A DNA stretch of 64,000 nt, taken from NCBI RefSeq assembly GCF_024171735.1, contig NZ_JAMTCH010000003.1, forward strand, positions 1,600,841-1,664,840. Direction: 5' to 3'. A program made the position numbers and the translations under genes. The notes under the pieces are model-generated. The model worked only from the letters and a program-made list of their open reading frames with translations, was not told where the DNA came from and did not search any database. The stretch is from Prauserella alba (GTDB taxonomy: Bacteria > Actinomycetota > Actinomycetes > Mycobacteriales > Pseudonocardiaceae). Position 1 is the stretch's first letter. The number at the start of each line of letters is the position of its first letter. Below, piece after piece: positions 51,894-60,195 of this stretch.

Positions 51894-53348
51894 TCACAGT
51901 CGCCACAGCTGGCGCGCCGAGGCCAGCGCCGCTTGGTAGTCGGCGTAGCCCGACCGGTAGAACTCGGCCGCCGACGGCTCGAACTGCACCGTGCGCGAAC
52001 TGGCCGCCCAGCGCTCGGCGTCGAACGGCTCACCCAGCGCCTCGGCCGCCACGAGCACTGCTCCGCGTGCGCCCACACCCGGATCGCTCGGAATCACGAT
52101 CGGCCTTCCCAGCACGTCGGCGAAGATCTGGGTCCACTCGGCCGAACGGACTCCGCCCCCGCACGCGTACAACGTTCCGGACAGGCCTGCCGCGTCGAAG
52201 CAGTGCCGGGCGGCGTAGGCGATCGACTCGCACAGCGCGCGCACGACGTCGGCCGGTCCGTGTTCGAGGCTCAGGCCGGAGAACTGGGCGCGTGCCGCCG
52301 CGTCCACGAACGGTGCCCGCTCCCCCGACGCCGACAGGAACGGCAGCGCTCGAACCCCGCGTGCGCCCGGGCCGCTCGCCGCAAGCAGCTCCCCGATCCT
52401 GCCCACCTCGACTCCGAACATCCGGCACGCCCAGTCGATGCTCGCGGTGCCGACCATGGCGGGCATCGCTCGCAGGTACTCGCCCTCGTTGGGGGTCGAC
52501 AGGAACATGCCCGCGGGTTCGCCTGCCGGGTCGAACGTCGCGTCACCGGTGAGGACCTGGCACGCGAGCGTCGTGCCCGCGGTGAGGATGCCGTCGCCCG
52601 GTTTGCGCACGCCTGCGCCGATGGCACTGGCAGGCAGGTCGAACGGTCCGGCCGTCACCGGCAGTCCGACGGGGAGGCCGAGCAGCTCGGCGCCGCGGGC
52701 GTCGAGGGCGAAGACGCTCCTCGGCGCCGCCGGTTCGGCGAGCAGATCCCTGCGGTGGGTGAGGCCGCACGCGGCGATGGCGGCGTCGTCGTAACGGCGG
52801 GTCGCCGGGTCGAGGAACGGCAGCGACGCGTCGGACACGTCGACGGCGATCTCGCCGGTCAGCCGCTGCAGCACGGCGTCGACGCAGTAGCCGGCCACCG
52901 CCGCGCGGTCGAGTGTCTCGGGTTCGTGGGCGTCCAGATACGACAGCACGGGGCCGGCGCAGCCGGGGAACATGCCCGATCCGGTACGGCGGAACACCTC
53001 CGCGGCCACCCCACCGGCCTGCCACTCGGCCAGTAGGGCATTCGCGCGGCCGTCCAACCAGGACACGGCTGGACGTACGGCGCGGCCGTCCTCGTCCCGC
53101 AACCACACGCCGTCGCCCTGTCCCGTGAGCGCGACGGCGCCGACGGGTTCGGTCAGCTCGGCCGCGACCCGGCGCACCACCGTCGCGACGGTGCCGAGGA
53201 CCTGCTCCAGGTCCTGTTCGACGCGGCCGCCGGGCAGCTGGTCGAGCTCGGACGGGGTGCATGCCTCGGCGATCGCCAGCCCGTCGTCGTCGAACGCGAC
53301 GGCCTTGGTCAGCGAGGTTCCGATGTCGACGCCGATGATGCGGTTCAT
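51894..53348 (-). CDS. FGGY family sugar/polyol kinase
   Basis: The 484-residue protein has the FGGY kinase motifs. GVDIGTSLTKAVAFDDDGLA (6-25) contains the phosphate loop, GAVALTGQGDGVWLRDEDG the substrate loop, and LYACGGGVRSAEWTQIFADV the adenosine site. It is close to erythritol kinase/xylulokinase-type enzymes, but the specificity is not settled by sequence. It overlaps the dehydrogenase gene by four bases at its start and is the last gene of a five-gene operon with DhaKL, RpiB and HAD proteins. Confidence 0.9.
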   Translation of the reverse strand: MNRIIGVDIGTSLTKAVAFDDDGLAIAEACTPSELDQLPGGRVEQDLEQVLGTVATVVRRVAAELTEPVGAVALTGQGDGVWLRDEDGRAVRPAVSWLDGRANALLAEWQAGGVAAEVFRRTGSGMFPGCAGPVLSYLDAHEPETLDRAAVAGYCVDAVLQRLTGEIAVDVSDASLPFLDPATRRYDDAAIAACGLTHRRDLLAEPAAPRSVFALDARGAELLGLPVGLPVTAGPFDLPASAIGAGVRKPGDGILTAGTTLACQVLTGDATFDPAGEPAGMFLSTPNEGEYLRAMPAMVGTASIDWACRMFGVEVGRIGELLAASGPGARGVRALPFLSASGERAPFVDAAARAQFSGLSLEHGPADVVRALCESIAYAARHCFDAAGLSGTLYACGGGVRSAEWTQIFADVLGRPIVIPSDPGVGARGAVLVAAEALGEPFDAERWAASSRTVQFEPSAAEFYRSGYADYQAALASARQLWRL

Positions 53349-54379
53349 CGCAGCACTGCCGGGTTGGCGACGTTGAGAAGCTGCTCGCCGCGCACGTAGC
53401 GGCCCACCTCCGCGGAGACGATGTCGGCGGCCCGCTGGGCGGTCTGCTTGCTGCATCCGGCCAGGTGCGGGGTCGCGATCACGCCCGGCACGTCCCGCAG
53501 TTCCCAGTCGGCGGGCGGCGGCTCCTCGTCGTACACGTCGAGCGCGAGCGCCGCGAGCTTGCCGCTGCGCAGCAGCCCGGGCAGCGGTGCGTAGTCGAGG
53601 AGGCCGCCGCGGGCGGAGTTGACGAGCACCGCGCCGTCGGGCAGCAGCGCCAGCTTGTCGGCGTCGATCAGGTGCCGGGTGTCCTCGGTGAGGCGGGCGT
53701 GCAGGCTCACGACCGGGCTGCGCCGGAGCAGGTCGTCGAGGTCGACGAGCTCGGCACCGTCGGCGGCGATCCGGTCGGGGTCGGCGAACGGATCGGCGAC
53801 GAGCACGCGCGAACCGAACGCGACGAGAACCTTCGCCACCCTGGCGCCGATCGCGCCGTAGCCGACGAGGCCGACCGTGGTGCCGTCGAGTTCGAGACCC
53901 GCGTTGGCATAGGCGTAGTAGTCGCCTCGCCACTGCCCGCCGAGAAGTTCGGCGGACGCCGTCGGAATGCGGCGCATGGCGGCGAGGATGAGACCGAGTG
54001 CGAACTCCGCTGCCGCGGCCGCGTTGCGGCCCGGTGCGAACGTCACCGCGACGCCGGCTTCGGTGGCCGCGTCGAGGTCCACGTTCACCGGTCCGCCACG
54101 GGAGACCGACACCAGGTTCAGGTTCGGCGCCGCGGCGAAGACCTGTTTCGTGAACGGGGCCATCTGGGTGACCGCGACCTCGGCGTCGCCCAGCGCCTCG
54201 ATCACCTGTTGCTCGGTGCCGCTCGCCTCCTGCACCCCGCCGACCGGACCGAACGGTTCGACCGGCCAGGGCAGCGACAACCGCGACAGCTCAGCGTCGG
54301 GGACCTGGCCGCGCACCGCGTCGGCGAGCAGCTCGGTCCTGACGAACTCGTCTCCTGCAGCGAGTATCCGCAACGTCAT
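53345..54379 (-). CDS. D-isomer-specific 2-hydroxyacid dehydrogenase family protein
   Basis: The 344-residue NAD(P)-dependent enzyme has the Rossmann motif VGLVGYGAIGARVAKVL, the catalytic Arg in VNSARGGLLDY, the Glu in LDVYDEEPP and the His in VIATPHLAG. The substrate is unknown. In this operon it may reduce or oxidise a sugar-derived hydroxy acid such as a tetronate or phosphotetronate. GAGAGGAAC precedes ATG 54379. It is 37 bases after rpiB and overlaps the FGGY kinase by four. Confidence 0.9.
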   Translation of the reverse strand: MTLRILAAGDEFVRTELLADAVRGQVPDAELSRLSLPWPVEPFGPVGGVQEASGTEQQVIEALGDAEVAVTQMAPFTKQVFAAAPNLNLVSVSRGGPVNVDLDAATEAGVAVTFAPGRNAAAAAEFALGLILAAMRRIPTASAELLGGQWRGDYYAYANAGLELDGTTVGLVGYGAIGARVAKVLVAFGSRVLVADPFADPDRIAADGAELVDLDDLLRRSPVVSLHARLTEDTRHLIDADKLALLPDGAVLVNSARGGLLDYAPLPGLLRSGKLAALALDVYDEEPPPADWELRDVPGVIATPHLAGCSKQTAQRAADIVSAEVGRYVRGEQLLNVANPAVLR

Positions 54380-54416
54380 TGTTCCTCTCGGTGCTGGGTT
54401 CCCGGTGTCGCCGGAC

Positions 54417-54881
54417 TCAGGTCGCGGCGCCCGCTTGTTCGTAGTCGGTGATGTGGGCGACCTTGGCGGCGCTGGCCGAGGCCGGGTCGAAGGTGTAGCC
54501 GAGCCACTCGCCGACGATCCGCTTGGCGAGTTCGGGGCCGATCACGCGGGCCCCGAACGTGATCACCTGGCAGTTGTTCGATTTGACGGACCGCTCGGCC
54601 GAGTAGGAGTCGTGGGCCACGGTGGCCCGGACGCCCGCGACCTTGTTCGCCGAGATGGCCACGCCGATTCCGGTGCCGCAGACCAGTACACCGCGATCGG
54701 CCTCGCCTGCGGCGATCTTCTCGGCGGCGGCCAGCCCGAGTACGGGGTATGCGCGGTGGTCGTCGGGGCCGGCCACGCCGACGTCGATCACCTCGGTCAC
54801 CCGGTCGTCGGCGGACAGCAGCTTCCGCACCTCGTCCTTGAGCCCCACGCCCGCGTCATCGGCCGCGACGACGATTCGCAT
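54417..54881 (-). CDS. RpiB/LacAB family sugar-phosphate isomerase
   Basis: The 154-residue protein has the RpiB fold: MRIVVAADDAGVGLKDEVRK at the start, RGVLVCGTGIGVAISANKV (the catalytic Cys65-like residue and anion hole) and ARVIGPELAKRIVGEWL. It would interconvert aldose and ketose phosphates. Related genes next to dihydroxyacetone-type kinases convert erythrulose 4-phosphate to erythrose 4-phosphate in mycobacteria. A tetrose-phosphate role is therefore plausible but unproven. The start overlaps the DhaKL stop (TGATG). Confidence 0.9.
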   Translation of the reverse strand: MRIVVAADDAGVGLKDEVRKLLSADDRVTEVIDVGVAGPDDHRAYPVLGLAAAEKIAAGEADRGVLVCGTGIGVAISANKVAGVRATVAHDSYSAERSVKSNNCQVITFGARVIGPELAKRIVGEWLGYTFDPASASAAKVAHITDYEQAGAAT

Positions 54882-56575
54882 CAGTTCTGCCCTCCCAGTA
54901 CGTCGCCGACCGCGGTGACGAGGAGCGCGAACGACGTCGCCCCCGGGTCGGCGTGTCCTTTGCTGCGCTCTGCCAGGCGTGCTGCCCGGCCCTTGCCGGG
55001 CAGCAGATCCGCGGTCTCCTGTGCCGCGACGGTGGCCGCCTGGGCGGCCTTGCGCCACGCGTCGGCGATGTCTGAGCCGGCGTCGCCGCGCCCCGTGGCT
55101 CGGACCGTGGCGCGCAGTGTGGCGCGGAACGGTTCGATGGCGTCGAGCATGGTCTTGTCGCCCGGTTCGGCCTTGCCCAGCGCGGTGAACGCCCGCACCG
55201 CGCCGTCGACGGCGTCGGCGAGGGTTTCGACGGTGATCTCGCCCCGCAGGCCGGCGCCGGTCTCGGCCAGCAGTACGCCGTACAGCGCGCCGGAGGCGCC
55301 GCCCGCCGCGTCGGCGAACGCCGTTCCCGCGGCGAGTAGTTGCTCGGCCGGGTTCTCGCAGGTCCGTGCCGCGGTGACCGCCGCGCGCATGCCACGGGTC
55401 ATGCCGAGGCCGTGATCACCGTCGGCGGCGACGGCGTCGAGCCTGCCGAGTTCGTCCTCGTTCTCCTCGATCAGCTCGAGTGCCGCGGTGAGTGCCCTGT
55501 CGACGATGCTCTCCCCCGCGTGCTGCGGCGGGGCCAGCGTGTCGTCGACAGTGACGGACGACCGCACCGGCGCGGCGGGCCGGCCGTCGCTGCGGTATCC
55601 GGGGGACGAGCACGGTGCGGCGTACAACTCGGCCAGTTCGTCGTCGAGGACCATGGCCGACAGTGACACGCCCGCCATGTCGAGCGAGGTGACGAACTCG
55701 CCGACCTCGATGTGCACGGGGTCCAGGCCCGCGGCGACGAGGCGTTCGTGAATGCGCTTGTAGGTCACGAACATCTCTTCGTACTTGGTGCGGCCGAGTC
55801 CGTTGAGCAGCACGGCGACGCGGCCGTCCCCGTTCGGCAGCTCCGGAAGGAGGCCGTCGACGAGCTCGTCGGCCAGTTCGGTGGCGGCCAGCCGGCCGAC
55901 GGTGCGCACCCCGGGTTCGCCGTGGATGCCCAGGCCCAGCTCCATGTCGGTGTCGGCGACGGTGAACAGCGGTTCGGTGGCTCCCGGCAGGGTGCACCCG
56001 CCGAAGGCGGCGCCGAACGTGCGGGTGCGGGCGTTGGCCTTCACCGCCGCGGCGTGCACGCCGTCGAGGTCGTCGCCGCGTTCGGCCGCGGCGCCTGCCA
56101 CCTTGAAGACGAAGAAGTCGCCTGCCACGCCGCGGCGGCGGGCGGGGTCCTCGGCGGGGCCGCTGGCGACGTCGTCGGTGACCAGGATGGTGCGGCTGTC
56201 GATGCCCTCCGCGGCCAGCCGTCGTGCGGCGAGGCCGAAGTGGAGCACGTCGCCCTGGTAGTTCCCGTAGCCGAACAGGACGCCTGCGCCGCCGTCGGCC
56301 GCCCGGGCGGTGCGGTGGACCTGCTCGGCGCTCGGGCTGGTGAACACGTCGCCCACGACGGCGCCATCGGCCAGTCCGTGACCGACGAGGCCCGCGAAGG
56401 CGGGGTAATGCCCGCAGCCGCCGCCGATCACCACGGCCACCTTGCCCGGTCTCGGTGCGTCGGCGGTGACGACGCCGTAGGCGTCGGGAACCTTGCGCAC
56501 CTCACGTCCGTACGCGGTGACGAAGCCGTCGACCCAGTCCCGTTTGAAGGTCTCGGCGGTTCCCAGCACGGTCAC
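54881..56575 (-). CDS. DhaKL-type dihydroxyacetone/erythrulose kinase
   Basis: The 564-residue ATP-dependent kinase joins DhaK and DhaL. DhaK shows VVIGGGCGHYPAFAGLVGHG (48-67), FGYGNYQGDVLHF and GLGIHGEPG, whose His218 forms the covalent hemiaminal with the ketone substrate. DhaL shows AVAADGDHGLGMTRGM (about 400) with the magnesium-binding acids. Such enzymes phosphorylate dihydroxyacetone or, in mycobacteria, D- or L-erythrulose. Its position beside RpiB favours a tetrulose. GTG 56575 overlaps the HAD stop (GTGA). Confidence 0.9.
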   Translation of the reverse strand: MTVLGTAETFKRDWVDGFVTAYGREVRKVPDAYGVVTADAPRPGKVAVVIGGGCGHYPAFAGLVGHGLADGAVVGDVFTSPSAEQVHRTARAADGGAGVLFGYGNYQGDVLHFGLAARRLAAEGIDSRTILVTDDVASGPAEDPARRRGVAGDFFVFKVAGAAAERGDDLDGVHAAAVKANARTRTFGAAFGGCTLPGATEPLFTVADTDMELGLGIHGEPGVRTVGRLAATELADELVDGLLPELPNGDGRVAVLLNGLGRTKYEEMFVTYKRIHERLVAAGLDPVHIEVGEFVTSLDMAGVSLSAMVLDDELAELYAAPCSSPGYRSDGRPAAPVRSSVTVDDTLAPPQHAGESIVDRALTAALELIEENEDELGRLDAVAADGDHGLGMTRGMRAAVTAARTCENPAEQLLAAGTAFADAAGGASGALYGVLLAETGAGLRGEITVETLADAVDGAVRAFTALGKAEPGDKTMLDAIEPFRATLRATVRATGRGDAGSDIADAWRKAAQAATVAAQETADLLPGKGRAARLAERSKGHADPGATSFALLVTAVGDVLGGQN

Positions 56576-57249
56576 GATCGCACCAACTCTCCGGTGAGGT
56601 AGGCGAGCAGGGTTCGGTGGACGTCGTCGTTGTCGGCCGCGACGGCGGCGGCGAGTTCGAGTGCGTCCGGCTTCGGCGGGTAGGTCGGGTTGGGCAGTGC
56701 GACGACGGTGAGTCCGGCGGCCGCGGCCGCCCTGATGCCGTTGCTGGAGTCCTCCACGCCGAGGCAGCGGGTGCCCGGCACGCCCAGTCGTGCGGCGGCC
56801 TCGGTGTACACGTCGGGGCTCGGTTTGCCCCGTGGCACCTCGGCGCTCGACACGGTGGCGCTGAACTCGCCGGTCAGGCCGTGGGTGGCCAGGACGGCGT
56901 CGATCACCCTGCGCGCCGCCGAGGACGCGAGCGCGACGGGTGCGCGGGCCGCGACGCCGCGCACCATGCCGTCGGCGCCGGTCAGCAGCGGCGCGTCGCC
57001 CGCCTCGATCGAGGCGATCATGCCGTCGACGACCGCGTCCTCGACCTGTTGTGTGGTCTCGGTCGTGCCGCTGCGGTCGGCGAGGTAGGCGGCCCATTCG
57101 GGAGCGCTCATCCCCTGCACCGTCGCGGTGTCGTCGGCCGTCCATTGCACACCGTGTCGCGCGGCGTAGGCGACCCAGTTCTCTTCCCAGAGGTGTTCAC
57201 TCTCGACCAGTACTCCGTCGAGGTCGAACACGACCGCGGCGAACGTCAT
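56572..57249 (-). CDS. HAD-IA family sugar-phosphate phosphatase
   Basis: The 225-residue protein has the HAD motifs FDLDGVLVESEHLWEENW (Asp nucleophile and acid), LASSAARRVIDAV (motif II), RGKPSPDVYTEAA (lysine) and GVEDSSNGIRAAAAAG. It belongs to the beta-phosphoglucomutase-like/sugar phosphatase group. It may remove phosphate from a dead-end product of the pathway. It is the first gene of the reverse operon and is divergent from the histidine phosphatase gene across 69 bases. Confidence 0.88.
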   Translation of the reverse strand: MTFAAVVFDLDGVLVESEHLWEENWVAYAARHGVQWTADDTATVQGMSAPEWAAYLADRSGTTETTQQVEDAVVDGMIASIEAGDAPLLTGADGMVRGVAARAPVALASSAARRVIDAVLATHGLTGEFSATVSSAEVPRGKPSPDVYTEAAARLGVPGTRCLGVEDSSNGIRAAAAAGLTVVALPNPTYPPKPDALELAAAVAADNDDVHRTLLAYLTGELVRS

Positions 57250-57273
57250 TCACAGCCCCTTTCACGTCGCAGA

Positions 57274-57286
57274 TGTTAAATTAACA
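57274..57286. promoter_or_regulatory. AT-rich palindrome in divergent promoter
   Basis: TGTTAAATTAACA (57274-57286) is a perfect palindrome around one A. It stands out in a very GC-rich region. It lies in the 69-base gap between the HAD gene and the histidine phosphatase gene, 25 and 33 bases from the two starts. It could be the operator of the DeoR protein encoded downstream, or overlap -10 elements. Confidence 0.6.
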
Positions 57287-57318
57287 CCATAGTCGCGATT
57301 TGTCATCGGAGGTTCTGC

Positions 57319-57930
57319 ATGGGCGCTCGACTTCTGCTGGTTCGGCACGGGGAAACCACCTGGCACGCCGAGAACCGGTACGCGGGCAGTAGTGACGTGG
57401 CGCTGACCGAGCGCGGCGCGGCGCAGGCCGAGGCGCTCGCCCGCCGCATCGCGAGCGCGGCCGAGCCTCCGGTCGCGATCCACTCCTCACCCCTGAGCAG
57501 GGCCGCGGCGACGGCCGAACCGGTCGGCGCCGCGCTGGGTCTGCCGGTCCGTGCCGAGCCGGGACTACGAGAGGCCCACTTCGGCCTCGCCGAGGGCCGC
57601 ACCCTGGCCGAACTGCCCGCCGCGGTGGTGGAACGGTTCCGCGCCGACCCGGTCGCGGGCGCATTTCCCGGCGCCGAGCCACCCGCCGCGGTCGCCGACC
57701 GCGCGGTGGCGGCCCTTGCCGACATCGCCGAACGGGCGGCGGCAGCGGGAGGTCGCGCACTGGTGGTCGCGCACAACACCCTGCTGCGGTTGGCACTGTG
57801 CCGGCTGCTCGGCATCCCGCTGCCGACCTACCGCCGTGTGCTGCCGCAACTGGAGAACGGTGCGATCACCGAGGTCGGCATCGAGGCAGGACACGCCAGC
57901 CTGTACCGGCTCAACGCACCGGCGGAATGA
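57319..57930 (+). CDS. Histidine phosphatase family protein
   Basis: The 203-residue protein has the phosphoglycerate-mutase-like fold: LLLVRHGETTWHAENRYAGS with catalytic His, VAIHSSPLSRAAATAEPV, REAHFGLAEGRTLAEL and ALVVAHNTLLRLALCRLLG with the second His. It is more likely a phosphatase for a small sugar phosphate than a true mutase. Its gene starts the forward sugar locus and is 12 bases upstream of the DeoR regulator. Confidence 0.9.
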   Translation: MGARLLLVRHGETTWHAENRYAGSSDVALTERGAAQAEALARRIASAAEPPVAIHSSPLSRAAATAEPVGAALGLPVRAEPGLREAHFGLAEGRTLAELPAAVVERFRADPVAGAFPGAEPPAAVADRAVAALADIAERAAAAGGRALVVAHNTLLRLALCRLLGIPLPTYRRVLPQLENGAITEVGIEAGHASLYRLNAPAE

Positions 57931-57942
57931 GATGCTGGCCCC

Positions 57943-58731
57943 GTGACGGAGAAGAGCGACAAGAGTGCAGGGCAGCGCGCCGGCAGGCAGCAGCGCATCA
58001 CCGACTACGTGGTGAACAACGGCTCGGCTTCGGCGGCGGAACTGGCCGAGCTGACCGGTGTCAGCGTCATGACGGTCCACCGTGATCTCGACGAACTCGC
58101 GCGCCGCGGCCTGCTGCGCAAGTTCCGCGGCGGGGTGTCCGCACAGCCGTCGACGGTGTTCGAAAGCAACTCCGAGTACCGCCTCAATGCCAACGTCGAG
58201 GCGAAAGCCGCGATAGCCAGGCAGGCACTGACCTATGTGGAACCCGGGATGTCGATCCTGCTCGACGACTCCACGAGCGCCCTCGCGCTGGCCAAGCTGC
58301 TCGGTGAGGTCACCCCGCTGACCGTCGCGACCAACTACCTCCGGGCGATCGACGTCCTCAAGGAGGTCGAGGACGTGCGCCTGATCGCCATCGGCGGTGA
58401 CTACTCGCCCACCCACGACGCGTTCCTCGGCATGCCGTGCCTCGAGGCGGTCGAACGGCTCACCGTGGACACGACGTTCGTCTCGACGTCGGCGATGAAC
58501 ACCGAGCTGACGTTCCATCAGGAACCCGAGATCGTGATGGTCAAGCGCGCCATGCTGCAGAGTGCACAGAACCGTGTGCTGCTGATGGACTCCAGCAAGA
58601 TGTCCCGTACCGCGCTGCACCGGCTCGCGCCCGTCACCGACTACGACCGGCTGATCGTGGACGCGGGCACACCGGAGGCGACGGTGGAGGAGCTGCGCAA
58701 TCGGACGGAGGTGGACGTGGCGGCCCCCTGA
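57943..58731 (+). CDS. DeoR/GlpR family transcriptional regulator
   Basis: The 262-residue protein has a DeoR helix-turn-helix (RQQRITDYVVNNGSASAAEL, then LTGVSVMTVHRDLDELARRG, about 15-55) and a sugar-phosphate sensor domain with LLDDSTSALALAKLL. The last part reads RVLLMDSSKMSRTALHRLAP. It presumably binds a phosphorylated intermediate and controls the two divergent sugar operons. It lies between the histidine phosphatase and the MFS gene. GTG 57943 is the start. Confidence 0.92.
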   Translation: MTEKSDKSAGQRAGRQQRITDYVVNNGSASAAELAELTGVSVMTVHRDLDELARRGLLRKFRGGVSAQPSTVFESNSEYRLNANVEAKAAIARQALTYVEPGMSILLDDSTSALALAKLLGEVTPLTVATNYLRAIDVLKEVEDVRLIAIGGDYSPTHDAFLGMPCLEAVERLTVDTTFVSTSAMNTELTFHQEPEIVMVKRAMLQSAQNRVLLMDSSKMSRTALHRLAPVTDYDRLIVDAGTPEATVEELRNRTEVDVAAP

Positions 58732-58747
58732 CGGGGGTCGCGACACC

Positions 58748-58778
58748 ACTTCAAATCACATCTTGTCTGTGAACTTCA
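58748..58778. promoter_or_regulatory. Repeated ACTTCA boxes before the MFS gene
   Basis: ACTTCA occurs at 58748-58753 and 58773-58778, each followed by CACAT after zero to three bases, in the 87-base gap between deoR and the MFS gene. The stretch is AT-rich compared with its neighbours. It may hold a promoter and regulator sites. Confidence 0.35.
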
Positions 58779-58818
58779 CATGGGTGATGATGCTTCGAGC
58801 GACACCCATGGAGGCAAG

Positions 58819-60195
58819 ATGACTGCGCAGACAACACCGACGTTGTCCGGAGCCGGCGGAGGGTTCCGCGGGTTACTCGAAAAGTGGGGCCTTCCCGCGC
58901 CGTTGCTGTTCGGCTACGTGGGCCTGCTCCTGTTCATGATCGGCGACGGCGTCGAATCCGGGTTCATCGCGCCGTTCATGGCCGACCACGGCGCCGGCAC
59001 CGACATCCGCGCGTCGTACGTGATCACCGTGTACGGCGTCGCGGTGATGCTCGCATCGTGGCTGTCCGGTGCCCTGTCCGAACTGTGGGGCCCGCGCCGG
59101 GTCATGATGCTGGGCCTCGCCATCTGGCTGGTGTTCGACGTCCTGTTCCTCGCCATCGCAGTGAGTGGTGAGAACTACGCACTGATGATGGTGTTCTACG
59201 GCATCCGCGGGTTCGGCTACCCGATGTTCGCGTTCGGGTTCCTGGTGTGGATCACCGCCGTGGCACCGATCGCACGCCTGGGTGCAGCCGTGGGGTGGTT
59301 CTATTTCGCCTTCACCGGCGGACTGCCGACCCTGGGCTCGCTCGTCGCGAGCGTCACCAACCCGATCTTCGGCCACTACGGCACGCTCTGGCTCTCCATC
59401 GGCATCCTCGGGCTCGGCGGCCTGGTGTGCCTGCTCGGCGTGCGGGAACGCACGGGCTTCCAGCGCCTCGCCCCGCCCGACGTGAAACCCGTGCAGAGCC
59501 TCGTCTCGAGCGTGTCGATCGCCTGGAAGAAGCCGCAGGTCGGCCTCGGCATGATCGCCCGCGTCATCAACACCGCGCCCGAATTCGGCATGCTCGTGTT
59601 CTTCCCGACGATCTTCGCCCACCAGATCGGCTTCGGCGAGGCACGGTGGCTGCTGCTCGTGTCGGTCATCTACGGCACGAACATCGTGTTCAACCTGATC
59701 TTCGGTGTCGTCTCCGACAAGATCGGCTGGCGCACGACGATCTTCTGGTTCGGCGCCGTCGGCTGTGCCGTCTCGATCCTGCTGCTCTACTTCGTGCCGC
59801 TCGCCCTCGGCGCCGACTACTACTGGGTGGCACTGCTCGTCGGTGCGCTGTACGGGGCGACGCTCGCCGGCTTCGTGCCGATCTCCGCGCTGTTGCCGTC
59901 GCTGGCGCCCGACAACAAGGGCGGTGCGATGGCGCTGCTGAACCTCGGAGCCGGTGCGGCGACTTTCGTCGGCCCCGCGATCGTGAGCCTGTTCCTCGGA
60001 CCGACCGGAGCCGCGGGCGTCGTGATCATCTTCTCGGCGCTGTACGTGGTCGCCGCGGTGATCGTGCGATTCCTCAAACTGCCGGAGGCCACGGAGGAAG
60101 CGCTCGCGAAGGACGCGAACCTGCAGGCGATCACCGAGGAGACGACGCCGGAGGGGCCCCAGGAATCCGGCCGGGAAACAGCGGTGCCGCGGTGA
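58819..60195 (+). CDS. MFS transporter, polyol (RbtT/DalT)-like
   Basis: The 458-residue protein has about 12 membrane helices: FGYVGLLLFMIGDGVESGFI in helix 1, LSELWGPRRVMMLGLAIWLV after helix 2, and SDKIGWRTTIFWFGAVGCAV in the second half. It resembles ribitol/arabinitol transporters of the RbtT/DalT/CsbX group. It probably brings in the polyol or sugar used by the neighbouring kinases. GGAGGCAAG precedes ATG 58819. It overlaps the next kinase gene by four bases. Confidence 0.87.
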   Translation: MTAQTTPTLSGAGGGFRGLLEKWGLPAPLLFGYVGLLLFMIGDGVESGFIAPFMADHGAGTDIRASYVITVYGVAVMLASWLSGALSELWGPRRVMMLGLAIWLVFDVLFLAIAVSGENYALMMVFYGIRGFGYPMFAFGFLVWITAVAPIARLGAAVGWFYFAFTGGLPTLGSLVASVTNPIFGHYGTLWLSIGILGLGGLVCLLGVRERTGFQRLAPPDVKPVQSLVSSVSIAWKKPQVGLGMIARVINTAPEFGMLVFFPTIFAHQIGFGEARWLLLVSVIYGTNIVFNLIFGVVSDKIGWRTTIFWFGAVGCAVSILLLYFVPLALGADYYWVALLVGALYGATLAGFVPISALLPSLAPDNKGGAMALLNLGAGAATFVGPAIVSLFLGPTGAAGVVIIFSALYVVAAVIVRFLKLPEATEEALAKDANLQAITEETTPEGPQESGRETAVPR

